From an archaeon (GTDB lineage Archaea; Thermoproteota; Nitrososphaeria; Nitrososphaerales; JACAEJ01): a stretch of DNA of 26,523 nucleotides. This document shows positions 16,017 through 23,038 of the stretch, piece by piece. Position 1 is the first letter of the stretch, and the number at the start of each line of letters is the position of its first letter. Location: assembly GCA_024256265.1 (NCBI GenBank), contig JACGUK010000012.1, positions 1 to 26,523 of the forward strand, given 5' to 3'. The position numbers and the translations under genes were made by a program. Under the pieces are notes generated by a model, which had not been told where the DNA came from, did not search any database, and saw only the letters and a program-made list of their open reading frames with translations.

Positions 16017-16289
16017 TTATACCTCCAGATCTACGCCTATTAACTCAGAATAGTCAAAGTCCTGCTGAAAAGGGGTCTCTCCTTTGCGAATTTGGGTAAT
16101 TACACTTTTTATTACATCTTTCAAATCTTGAAGGGTTAAATCTCTGCCGAGAAGGTCTCTTAAGGCTTTTAGCTTTTCGTTTAAGTCTCTCTTGTTTATG
16201 ATAATGCTTATAGTTTTACCTTCAAGATCATAGTCGAAAACAAATTGAGTCTCGCCGTGAGTTACTGTTATCTGCCTTAACTCGATCAT
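16017..16289 (-). CDS. Hypothetical tail-operon protein
   Basis: A 90-residue protein with an N-terminal beta part (MIELRQITVTHGETQFVFDYDLEGKT...) and a helical, charged C-terminal part (LNEKLKALRDLLGRDLTLQDL). No family is recognised. The start is ATG directly after the TAA of the endonuclease gene (TAAATG), behind AGGTGA, so translation is coupled. Probably a tail or tail-assembly protein from its position. Confidence 0.6.
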   Translation of the reverse strand: MIELRQITVTHGETQFVFDYDLEGKTISIIINKRDLNEKLKALRDLLGRDLTLQDLKDVIKSVITQIRKGETPFQQDFDYSELIGVDLEV

Positions 16290-16592
16290 TTATCTCACCT
16301 TAGCGAACGTATTTTTTATGATTGGTTTTACAATTTTCAAGAACCTCTTTGCTTCTGAGGAACCGCCTAAAATTGCTACTACAATTGAAGGATTTTTCCC
16401 TGAACCTCCCGAATATGCATGGACAGAATACCGAAACCCGATGGTATCTAATGCCTTTTTAACTAAATGGATGTTCTCCCATTTGGTGTTAAAAATACGA
16501 ATTTGTAGCCAACCTCTTCCAGAGGTCGAACATCCCTCGCTTTCATAAAAACCTCTAATAAATGAGATAGCATTCTCATAGTCATTCAACAT
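16290..16592 (-). CDS. Small LAGLIDADG homing-endonuclease-like protein
   Basis: About 100 residues. The first helix AISFIRGFYESEGCS is a degenerate LAGLIDADG motif of the FxRGFxxxEG type. A beta-alpha-beta unit follows (WLQIRIFNTKWENIHLVKKAL), then a second beta part ending in VVAILGGSSEAKRFLKIVKP. One motif implies a homodimer. It sits between two tail genes as a freestanding intruder, with coupled stops and starts on both sides. I choose ATG 16592 because GGAAGTGA lies six bases before it; GTG at 16601 is in frame. Nuclease activity is not certain from this short form. Confidence 0.7.
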   Translation of the reverse strand: MLNDYENAISFIRGFYESEGCSTSGRGWLQIRIFNTKWENIHLVKKALDTIGFRYSVHAYSGGSGKNPSIVVAILGGSSEAKRFLKIVKPIIKNTFAKVR

Positions 16593-16604
16593 TTTTCTCA
16601 CTTC

Positions 16605-17747
16605 CTATCTTATGTCGCAACCGATTATGCTTATACATCCTCCATATCCGCTAACAAGCAAAACACTATTAGCAACCTCAACGATCTCAAAGGTATAATT
16701 ATGATTTAAAATTCCTGTTCCTGATGCTGTGCTATAATAGTCTGTAGAATCTCCAAAGCTCATGAATCTCTTTTTGCCGATTTTTACATTTTTTGTTGGA
16801 TCAGCTTTTAAAGGCTCTGTTGTGATGTAAAAAGTTGAGCCCTGAGGGAAATCTAGAGTGAGAGGCTCATATTCAATGCTGGGGATAATCCAAGGACAAA
16901 GTATAGCTTTTACTAATGCAATCCCATCATAAGCCGCCCCAAAACCATTATAGCATTTTATCTTAAGGTTGATCGAAGAACCCGCATCTAACACAGCCCG
17001 AAAAGAGCCGTAGGCCCCCTCCGCATAAGTTGGATTTACTGTAACAGCACCGCAGTCATCGTTTCTATCTATCCAACCTTTCTCTACATCATCAAGAAAT
17101 ATTCTCCAATTAAAAAAGTTAGAGTCATTACTTTCACCAGGATTTTTGACTTTATTCACTCTCTGATCTAATCTTGTACAATAGATTACCAAGAAAAGAG
17201 TATACTTCTTAACAGTACCAACTGCGAGTTTCCTTGCTACAGGGGTAAAGTTCTGGTTAATTAAAGTCGTTAAAGTTGTTGCTGGGCATGAAACCCACCC
17301 GCTGTCATAAGATAGAGCCATTTTGTCTGAAAAGTTGAGAACGCAAATTAGGATATTAGTTAATCTCATGTAAGGGCCAGTGCCATTGCCTATTTGCACA
17401 ACAGATAATTGAAAGTCAAAAGTATATGATCCCGCTGGAAGTATTAGAAATTCTTCTGCTGTTTTTATTACTTCTGTTGTGATTGCCGACATATAACCCG
17501 AAGCTCCGAGAGCGATATTATTAATAGTGATACGACTAGCCCCGACTGTAGGGTTAGAAGAACCAGAGCCACCGAATGCTTTTGTGGTGCATTTAACGTA
17601 AACTATTAACTCTTTTGAGAGTGTAATATTTTTCGTTACTTTTGTAATCCAATCAGCAGCAACAGTCTGATCATAATTTGCTGTATCATTTACTAACTCT
17701 TCCTCGTCTTTAATTATCCTTACTTGCTCAGAAAATAAGAAGTCTAT
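16605..17747 (-). CDS. Distal tail / receptor-type structural protein with no standard start codon
   Basis: The frame is open from just after the tape-measure stop to 16605, 380 codons. The first ATG is at 17492, but the ~84 codons before it read as normal protein (for example ADWITKVTKNITLSKELIVY and SRITINNIALGASGY), so the real product begins earlier. No ATG, GTG or TTG exists in that stretch. The first candidate is ATA at 17747-17745, one base after the tape-measure TGA and directly behind GGAAGTGAG. The protein is beta-rich (LPAGSYTFDFQLSV) with no recognised domain; position suggests a distal tail or receptor-binding role. The start needs proof: ATA start, frameshift from the tape measure, or a lost start codon. 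Confidence 0.65.
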   Translation of the reverse strand: MDFLFSEQVRIIKDEEELVNDTANYDQTVAADWITKVTKNITLSKELIVYVKCTTKAFGGSGSSNPTVGASRITINNIALGASGYMSAITTEVIKTAEEFLILPAGSYTFDFQLSVVQIGNGTGPYMRLTNILICVLNFSDKMALSYDSGWVSCPATTLTTLINQNFTPVARKLAVGTVKKYTLFLVIYCTRLDQRVNKVKNPGESNDSNFFNWRIFLDDVEKGWIDRNDDCGAVTVNPTYAEGAYGSFRAVLDAGSSINLKIKCYNGFGAAYDGIALVKAILCPWIIPSIEYEPLTLDFPQGSTFYITTEPLKADPTKNVKIGKKRFMSFGDSTDYYSTASGTGILNHNYTFEIVEVANSVLLVSGYGGCISIIGCDIR

Positions 17748-17748
17748 C

Positions 17749-19137
17749 TCACTTCCTTATCCTCTTTAATGATGATTGAGAGCTTGTTGCTTCGATTATA
17801 ACACTTCTCAATTCTCTTTTCATCTTCTTAACCGCTAACTCTACAGTTCTCTTATCTGCTGAGCCTTGGATAATTATAGGAGAATGAACAGTTACAGAAT
17901 GAGATGAAGCATACCCTCCTAGACCGATAGGAGTGAAACCTCTCTCAATCCCTCCCATCCCTTGGCCGATCAAAGAAACATTAGCTTCAATTCCTTTTTT
18001 TGTTACTCTCTCAATTTCTTCCCACATTTCAGGCCATATCGAGCCTCCGACTATCTCTTCTTGAGCTGATCTGAAGGCTTCTACAACTTCATTTATCTTG
18101 CTTTTAGTAGAAGAGGCCCACCCAGATACAATCTCACTTAAAGCCCCAAATTTCTCACCCCAAAAGGTTGGCATGGCTCCTACAGTAGTTTCTAAAGTAT
18201 TAAGAGCCGTATCTACATTTGAAAGGGCTGTTATTGTATCTTGGCTTGCAGTTATGACTTCCTCATTACTCATGGCTAAATCTGTAAGAGTTAACGATAA
18301 AGCATCCATGCTTGCCTCGGTTTGAATAGCAGTCTCACTAACATCCTCTGCTGCTGCTTGCTGTTCAAGAAAGGCTTGGTATGCGTCTTCTACTTCTTGT
18401 CTAGCAGCAGTATAAGCCTTTAACAGGTTACCATAGGTGGCGGTTAATTCTTGTGCTCTTGCATCTACCTGCTCTTGAGTCATGCCAAGAACTTCTAACT
18501 TCTCTTTCCATGCCGCAGTCTCTTTCATTGCTTCATATGTTAAAACTGCCGATCCAGCTACAATAGCAATTCCTGCTCCTATAACCCCAAAGGCTGCCGC
18601 ACTTGCCACTTTTAGGCCTGTCATTGCTGTTGTTAGACCATAAACAACACCTTTCAGATTTACCATCGCAGTTATGGCTGTAGGGATGATTTGGATAGCA
18701 CCATACACCATGGCCTCATTAACTCTATCTTGCTTATCCTTTAGACTCTCCTGTGCTGTTGCTACTCTTTCTTGAGCAAGTTCTAGCTTCTCCAAAGCCT
18801 CTTTAGCCTCTTCGCTATTAACTCCATATTTTTCAACAGCATTATTATAGGCTTCTTGAGCTTGTTTCGCTGATATTTGGGCTGAAGTTAAAGAATTTTG
18901 AGCCTTTGAGACTGCAAGTTGAGCGTCCTGAACCCTGTCGTAAACGTTATACAAGCTATAACCTGCCGTCATAACTCCTGATATTGAGGTTGTAAATTTC
19001 TTCATGCTAAACTCTGCCTTTTCCGAACTGTCTTTGACTTTATCCATGGCCTTCTTTGTGCTATTCCCGACTTTCTCCATTGTCTTTGATGCTTCATCTA
19101 CAGCCTTTAGTGTTGCAGTTAATTCAATTTGACTCAT
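17749..19137 (-). CDS. Tail tape measure protein
   Basis: 462 residues. A polar N-terminal part (SQIELTATLKAVDEASKTME) is typical of tape measures. A long coiled coil spans about residues 68-145 (rich in A, Q, K and E heptads), then comes a hydrophobic, glycine/alanine-rich block (about 150-215: AIQIIPTAITAMV, FGVIGAGIAIVAGSAVL). More coiled coil and a C-terminal part rich in Gly and Ser follow. These proteins fill the tail tube and fix its length; a fully helical chain this long would span roughly 70 nm. ATGA overlap with the upstream gene; SD GGAGTGG. No peptidase or lysozyme domain is fused. Confidence 0.9.
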   Translation of the reverse strand: MSQIELTATLKAVDEASKTMEKVGNSTKKAMDKVKDSSEKAEFSMKKFTTSISGVMTAGYSLYNVYDRVQDAQLAVSKAQNSLTSAQISAKQAQEAYNNAVEKYGVNSEEAKEALEKLELAQERVATAQESLKDKQDRVNEAMVYGAIQIIPTAITAMVNLKGVVYGLTTAMTGLKVASAAAFGVIGAGIAIVAGSAVLTYEAMKETAAWKEKLEVLGMTQEQVDARAQELTATYGNLLKAYTAARQEVEDAYQAFLEQQAAAEDVSETAIQTEASMDALSLTLTDLAMSNEEVITASQDTITALSNVDTALNTLETTVGAMPTFWGEKFGALSEIVSGWASSTKSKINEVVEAFRSAQEEIVGGSIWPEMWEEIERVTKKGIEANVSLIGQGMGGIERGFTPIGLGGYASSHSVTVHSPIIIQGSADKRTVELAVKKMKRELRSVIIEATSSQSSLKRIRK

Positions 19138-19484
19138 CTTAACCCACTCCTTAACTCATCTTCAATTTTTGTTCTGAAGATGTTCCTCACTTTACCTATA
19201 TTCTCACTAATCGCGGGTCTAAGAAACGGTTGAGCTTCCATCCTTCTAGTCCCAAATTCGACATGAGCAGCATAAGGAACTCTAACCTCAATCATAAAGC
19301 CAGAAGGCCTTATAGAATCTCTCAACCTTCCAGTTCTCCTTGGGGCTATGGATCTGGCCTTCTGGGCAATTAATCGCGATGATTCTTCAGCAGCATCTTC
19401 CATAGCAAGTTTTACTCTAGACCCAAAGTCTTTTAGGAATCTTCTAAATTCATCAAACCCACGAAGCTCAAGGCTTAAACTCAT
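19134..19484 (-). CDS. HK97 gp10-like neck / tail-completion protein
   Basis: 116 residues with the full family pattern: an N-terminal helix (LRGFDEFRRFLKDFG), RSIAPRRTGRLRDSI (45-58), VPYAAHVEFGTRRMEAQPFLRPA (69-91) and a charged C-terminal helix. HK97 gp10-type proteins sit at the head-tail joint or help finish the tail. It overlaps the tape-measure gene by ATGA and the preceding chaperone frame by ATGA. Its place between the chaperones and the tape measure is unusual, since this gene normally comes before the tail tube. Confidence 0.9.
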   Translation of the reverse strand: MSLSLELRGFDEFRRFLKDFGSRVKLAMEDAAEESSRLIAQKARSIAPRRTGRLRDSIRPSGFMIEVRVPYAAHVEFGTRRMEAQPFLRPAISENIGKVRNIFRTKIEDELRSGLR

Positions 19485-19639
19485 TTCTTCCTTCTCATCC
19501 TCCTCTCCTGCTCTTTACTAATGAAAGCGACAATCTCATTATCGTAAGCAAAGGATTCAAAAGATGAAGGTGATAGACCTAGAAACTCACTAGGCCTCTT
19601 GTGTAGAATCAACGATAATTCACCTATTGCCCTCCCCAT
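19481..19639 (-). CDS. Hidden downstream tail-chaperone frame (T-like)
   Basis: A 52-codon frame from an internal ATG at 19639 to a TGA that overlaps the next ATG. It begins MGRAIGELSLILHKRPSEFLG, and the HKRPSEFLGLSP...FDN-like pattern is the usual content of the second tail-assembly chaperone frame (lambda gpT-like). It lies +1 relative to the upstream chaperone frame. In-frame it is open up to a T6 run at 19653-19658, so it is probably made mainly as a frameshift extension of the upstream protein. The internal ATG has only a weak AAAGAG before it. Confidence 0.75.
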   Translation of the reverse strand: MGRAIGELSLILHKRPSEFLGLSPSSFESFAYDNEIVAFISKEQERRMRRKK

Positions 19640-19874
19640 CTTGCTCTTTGCGAAAAAATTTCGCTTTACTCATTATCTCATTGACATAATTGCTTATCTC
19701 TAGGAACAATGGTAAACTGTCTTCATCGCTGGGTTGAGGGTCCACTAAAGCCTTGAATAGTTCTCTATAGGCCTCTTCGCTCTTTTGCTCTGATGCTCTC
19801 TGAATTAGATGGACATTCCAAGGCGTAATGGGCTTTATCTTATATGTTATATCTCCAATCTTTACTTCTCTCAT
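19620..19874 (-). CDS. Tail assembly chaperone (G-like)
   Basis: An 84-residue acidic/helical protein (REVKIGDITYKIKPITPWNVHLI, then SEEAYRELFKALV and LPLFLEISNYVNEIMSK). It lies between the tube and tape-measure genes with a second overlapping frame downstream, the position and architecture of tail-assembly chaperones that coat the tape measure while the tube grows. The start is ATG 19874, which overlaps the previous stop (ATGA) behind GGGAGGT; the frame could also open at TTG 19889. A frameshift at the T6 run would give a ~130-residue fusion. Confidence 0.75.
   Translation of the reverse strand: MREVKIGDITYKIKPITPWNVHLIQRASEQKSEEAYRELFKALVDPQPSDEDSLPLFLEISNYVNEIMSKAKFFRKEQDGEGNR
19650..19664 (-). 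promoter_or_regulatory. Candidate programmed frameshift site (T6 run)
   Basis: Codons GCG AAA TTT TTT CGC. The phenylalanine tRNA on the second TTT can move +1 onto TTC or -2 onto another TTT with full pairing; either shift enters the hidden chaperone frame. The run is flanked by a 6-bp inverted repeat (GCGAAA/TTTCGC). The site lies inside the short window where the two frames are both open. Confidence 0.6.
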
Positions 19875-20149
19875 GCTACTACCTCCCAATACACTCTCTC
19901 AATAGAATCTACACTACCTTTAGTTGCTTTCCATTCACCTTTCCATACGCCAGTTTCACCATCGGAAGGGATAGAATAGTCATAGTAGTATTTGCCCGTA
20001 GCAGACTTTGTTGGAGTTACTGTTGCCTTTAAAGTGCCTTTTGCATCGTAAATCTTTAACTGTATGCTGTCGGCATCTATGAGAGTGCCATCAAAGTCCT
20101 TAAAAGTTGCTTCTAGCCTTATTACTTCTCCTCTTATATAATTCGTCAT
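19871..20149 (-). CDS. Small Ig-like beta-sandwich virion protein
   Basis: 92 residues, beta-rich throughout: GEVIRLEATFKDFDGTLID, then SIQLKIYDAKGTLKATV, then GKYYYDYSIPSDGETGVWKG. It reads like an Ig-like or BppU-type sandwich, often found as decoration or fibre-base domains in tails. No closer family is recognised. The start is ATG overlapping the fibre stop (ATGA), behind GAGGTGA. Confidence 0.7.
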   Translation of the reverse strand: MTNYIRGEVIRLEATFKDFDGTLIDADSIQLKIYDAKGTLKATVTPTKSATGKYYYDYSIPSDGETGVWKGEWKATKGSVDSIERVYWEVVA

Positions 20150-22038
20150 TTGCTGCTCACCTCTAACTTCCTCTCCTTTACACTCAACTCTAATATACGC
20201 CTCTTTGCCTCAAGACTAAGCCCTCTTTTACTAACACCAAGAGCCAAAGAACGCTCTTTTGACGTTAATTCAATAATCCTCTTCAACGTCACTAAAGACA
20301 TTATCAAACCTCTAAATTGTGAGGTTTTTTGAATGGCATCAAGAAGAGTAATTACATCTGCTATTGTGATCTGTTTGTTTCTTAAAACTTCATCAAAAAG
20401 GCTTATAGCATCTAAGAGTACGAGGCTTTTATCTCTCTTCACTATGTCTGTTAATTGAATTAAATCTGTGACTATCTTTGAGGCAAAAAGTTTTACAGCA
20501 TCAGTTGAGCTGATTGAATCAGTGATTAAGAGTGTTTTGTTGCTTAATACTTGCTCAACAAGTGAGATTAAATCAGAAACCAAAAGCTGTTTATGGGATA
20601 GTATGAAGTCGGTTAGGTTTATAAGATCAGTAATGGTTAAGCTCTTATCTCTCGTTATTATGTCTGCTAGTGAAACATTATCTGTGATAAGGAGTTGCTT
20701 ATCTCTAATAATCTTCTCAAGGATGTTTATAACGTCTGAAATTGCTAGATTCTTATCACTTTTTGCTATATCTGAAAGGGTGATTGTTTCAGTTAGAACC
20801 AGGGTCTTATTCGCTAAAACACTATCAGTTAAACCAATAGAATCAAGTACTTCCTTTACTATAGCCCCAGTTATGACTTGAATTATTTCTGATAATGAGA
20901 TAGTATCTGCAATTGTGAAAGTCTTATCACATAAGATTTGATCAGTTAGGCTTGCTGAGTCTGTTATGCTAAAAGTCTTATTGCTTAAAATCTGATCAGC
21001 CAATGAGATGACATCTGTTATTTGAGGCGTCCAGTCTCTGAAGGGAGTATCAGAAAGTCCGATAGAATCGCTTATACTGAGTGTTTTGTCTCTTAAAATG
21101 CTATCTGTCAGTCCTATCGAGTCTAAGATATTAACATTAGTTATGCTTGTTGAATAACCGACTAAGAAGAAATCAACTACAGTATTCTCTATCTTGCCTT
21201 CCAATATGTGAGAGGTATCAACTTCAACTATAGCCCAGCCGTGCTTTCCAAGGTCTTTATATATATCTTCACTACTTCCGTTTTTCCTTAAAGCATACTG
21301 ATAGTCAGTTGTAGTTACACCTTCAACTATAGCCCCATTACTGTCTGGTGCTTCCGAACTTATGTTTATATCTACGTAACTTCCGGTTGAAGTTAAACTC
21401 TTATCATAAGCATTAGTAAAGAATGTTGCACCCAAAGTGATATAACCAACAAGAAAGAAATCGAGTTGCGTTCCACCGATATAGCCTTCACAAATTTGAG
21501 AAGAATCACAACCAATTATAATCCAAGCATGATCAAAAGAATTATGGGTTCTATTATCTGTAGAACCATTCTTTCTCATACCGAGAGCCGCCCATGAAGG
21601 GTCTGCAACATATTCAAAAATCAATCCTATGGCATTCGGTGCTTCTGAAGAACAGTTTATATCTGTCCACTCACCCGTTACGCTTAATGATTTATCATAA
21701 GCATTAGTAAAGAATGTAACACCATCCATCGTGTAGCCTACTAACCAAAGGTTTATGCTTGTTATGCTACCAACGTAACCCTCAAAAATTCTGTTTGAAT
21801 CAATGCCAATCATCCCCCAAAAGTGCATAAATCTATAAACTGCTCTAGTCTTATTATCTACAGAGCCGTTTTTTCTTACACCAAAAGAATAAGATGTTGT
21901 TGTCGATAAATTTTCAACGCGAAATATGATTCCAGTTGCACCAGCCGGAACATAACTACCAACGTCTCTATCTTGCCAAGTGTTAGGTGAAGTCGGTGTT
22001 ACTTCAACTGGCGTTGCTAGGTAGTTAAATACAGGCAT
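20146..22038 (-). CDS. Tail fibre-like protein with long 18-residue repeats
   Basis: 630 residues. Residues 1-300 hold three copies of a ~95-residue beta domain, each with a (V/M/L)RKNGS segment, an EG(Y/K)(V/I) segment and FFLVGY or LWLVGY; the first two are followed by FFTNAYDKSL. From about residue 303 comes a run of about 15 copies of an 18-residue repeat of the form DxIxLxDxIxxxKxLxIx, for example ITDVISLADQILSNKTFS. The last ~55 residues are charged and helical. This looks like a rod or solenoid stalk carrying head domains, suited to host attachment. Strong SD (GGAGGGG) five bases before ATG. Its place between tail tube and chaperone genes is unusual for a fibre. Confidence 0.75.
   Translation of the reverse strand: MPVFNYLATPVEVTPTSPNTWQDRDVGSYVPAGATGIIFRVENLSTTTSYSFGVRKNGSVDNKTRAVYRFMHFWGMIGIDSNRIFEGYVGSITSINLWLVGYTMDGVTFFTNAYDKSLSVTGEWTDINCSSEAPNAIGLIFEYVADPSWAALGMRKNGSTDNRTHNSFDHAWIIIGCDSSQICEGYIGGTQLDFFLVGYITLGATFFTNAYDKSLTSTGSYVDINISSEAPDSNGAIVEGVTTTDYQYALRKNGSSEDIYKDLGKHGWAIVEVDTSHILEGKIENTVVDFFLVGYSTSITNVNILDSIGLTDSILRDKTLSISDSIGLSDTPFRDWTPQITDVISLADQILSNKTFSITDSASLTDQILCDKTFTIADTISLSEIIQVITGAIVKEVLDSIGLTDSVLANKTLVLTETITLSDIAKSDKNLAISDVINILEKIIRDKQLLITDNVSLADIITRDKSLTITDLINLTDFILSHKQLLVSDLISLVEQVLSNKTLLITDSISSTDAVKLFASKIVTDLIQLTDIVKRDKSLVLLDAISLFDEVLRNKQITIADVITLLDAIQKTSQFRGLIMSLVTLKRIIELTSKERSLALGVSKRGLSLEAKRRILELSVKERKLEVSSK
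20315..21132 (-). repeat. 54-base coding repeats of the fibre stalk
   Basis: About 15 tandem units of 18 codons, diverged from one another. Each keeps Asp/Glu at positions 3 and 8-9, hydrophobic residues in between and (D/N)-K near the end. One unit is interrupted by a short insertion (about residues 390-398 of the protein). Boundaries are approximate, counted by eye. Confidence 0.85.
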
Positions 22039-22102
22039 TATTACCCCTCCTGTTTAACTCACGAATTTGTTCTACAAACATTAACTCCTTAAAGACCGGC
22101 AT
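22025..22102 (-). CDS. Possible 25-residue leader ORF before the fibre gene
   Basis: ATG directly follows the TAG of the previous gene (TAGATG). It encodes MPVFKELMFVEQIRELNRRG and ends in ACI, stopping 11 bases inside the fibre gene. The fibre protein also begins MPVF. The frame contains the fibre SD, so its translation could be coupled to the fibre start. It may be only a spacer; evidence is weak. Confidence 0.35.
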   Translation of the reverse strand: MPVFKELMFVEQIRELNRRGNNACI

Positions 22103-22453
22103 CTACTTCACGTCCACACTTGAAATTCTTACTTCATCAAATTTATCATAAGATTTTTTGATGTCGCTAATCTCGGCGGTCGTTAATTCTCTTTCTACTG
22201 TGATAGTTCCAATTATTGTTCCTATGCCAGCAACGTTCTTACTGAATTGATAAGTCCAAATTCTTTTACGATAACCATATTGAATTAATTCGTTCTCATG
22301 ATCTTGCCAATTTTGACCGTGAAGTTGATTAAACGTCTGTTCGTCAATAGAGTGGTTTTCATAATATTCTCTAGTAATATCGTCATGTATCTTCTGATAC
22401 TTCTGATTTATTTCTTCTCTCGTAGGCAAGTTAAACGCCCCGACCAAAAACAT
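22103..22453 (-). CDS. Hypothetical tail-operon protein downstream of a ribozyme
   Basis: A protein of up to 116 residues, helical and polar in its first half (REEINQKYQKIHDDITREYY) and beta/helix later (GIGTIIGTITVERELTTAEI). No family is recognised. The ATG at 22453 lies inside stem III of the hammerhead ribozyme, 5' of its cut site, so cleaved RNA would lose that start. TTG at 22429 (LPTREE...), shortly after a GGGGC just past the cut, is a possible second start. The choice of start may thus depend on cleavage. Confidence 0.6.
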   Translation of the reverse strand: MFLVGAFNLPTREEINQKYQKIHDDITREYYENHSIDEQTFNQLHGQNWQDHENELIQYGYRKRIWTYQFSKNVAGIGTIIGTITVERELTTAEISDIKKSYDKFDEVRISSVDVK

Positions 22454-22492
22454 GGTTTCGCCCCATCTCAGAGGCTCATCAGGGAGCTTAAC
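22430..22492 (-). ncRNA. Type I hammerhead self-cleaving ribozyme, copy 2
   Basis: On the minus strand: core CUGAUGA (22482-22476); stem II GCCUC/GGGGC (22475-22471 with 22464-22460, loop UGAGAU); GAAA (22459-22456); stem III CCA/UGG (22455-22453 with 22446-22444), then GUC with the predicted cut after C22442. Stem I is GCUCC/GGGGC (22487-22483 with 22441-22437), and after a two-base bulge it can be extended by GUUAA/UUAAC (22492-22488 with 22434-22430). All residues known to be needed for catalysis are present. The stems differ from copy 1 yet still pair, which is covariation. It overlaps the stop of the virion gene and the start of the next frame. Confidence 0.88.
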
Positions 22493-23024
22493 TGAATGTT
22501 ATCTTTAATGACAATACCCAACTTTCCCCGCTTACTTTTGTACCCTTATTTTCGACTTTTCTATTAAGAAGCTTATGTGCAGTTGCTCCATTATCCACTG
22601 CATATTCATTCCAAGCCTCGTTTGCATCAGCAGAACCAAAAGTTGCTCTCCACTCAGCTGTTTGTGCTGAACGTGATGGATAACCTGTATCCATAGCTTT
22701 CCAAGTCGGCGTGGTATCAATTAGATCGGTCTGTGTAGGGTCTGCGGCGGTTGCATCACTTCCAACACCAAGTCTAGCGTTTGCATTATCCCATTTTGTC
22801 GTTGTACCTATACCACAAATTATGTCGATAAGATATTGTAAGCCAACATTCAAGCCAACGTTATCTTTGAAGATTTCAGTTCCTATGAAAGCATCAGGAT
22901 AAAGCCTTTTTACATCCTCAACGCTCATACCTTCTTGTAATGCTTTTGCTATTTCGTTATTTTTATCCTTGAACTTATCAATTCTCCACTCTGCCTTCCA
23001 ACCAATTTTATCTTCTACTTTCAT
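22488..23024 (-). CDS. Phage virion protein (fibre- or decoration-like)
   Basis: 178 residues from ATG 23024. The helical N-terminal part (EIAKALQEGMSVEDVKRLYP) is followed by a beta-rich part with the pattern GLQYLIDIICGIG, WDNANARLGVGSDATAADPT, ANEAWNEYAVDNG and LLNRKVENKGTKVSG. It resembles proteins often seen next to tail or capsid genes of tailed phages and annotated only as structural. Expected on the particle surface or fibre. Strong SD GGAGGTGA, six bases before the ATG, two bases after the tail tube stop. Both this gene and the tail tube lie on the RNA segment bounded by the two ribozymes. Confidence 0.7.
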   Translation of the reverse strand: MKVEDKIGWKAEWRIDKFKDKNNEIAKALQEGMSVEDVKRLYPDAFIGTEIFKDNVGLNVGLQYLIDIICGIGTTTKWDNANARLGVGSDATAADPTQTDLIDTTPTWKAMDTGYPSRSAQTAEWRATFGSADANEAWNEYAVDNGATAHKLLNRKVENKGTKVSGESWVLSLKITFS

Positions 23025-23038
23025 CCTCTTCACCTCCT

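Noticed and set aside
19650..19664. Canonical -1 slippery heptamer at the chaperone overlap
   Set aside because: The hidden frame is +1 (equal to -2) relative to the first, and the codons AAA TTT TTT CGC do not allow good -1 re-pairing.
20468..20881. Plus-strand 137-codon frame opposite the fibre repeats
   Set aside because: Its repetitive translation mirrors the 54-base repeats on the other strand.
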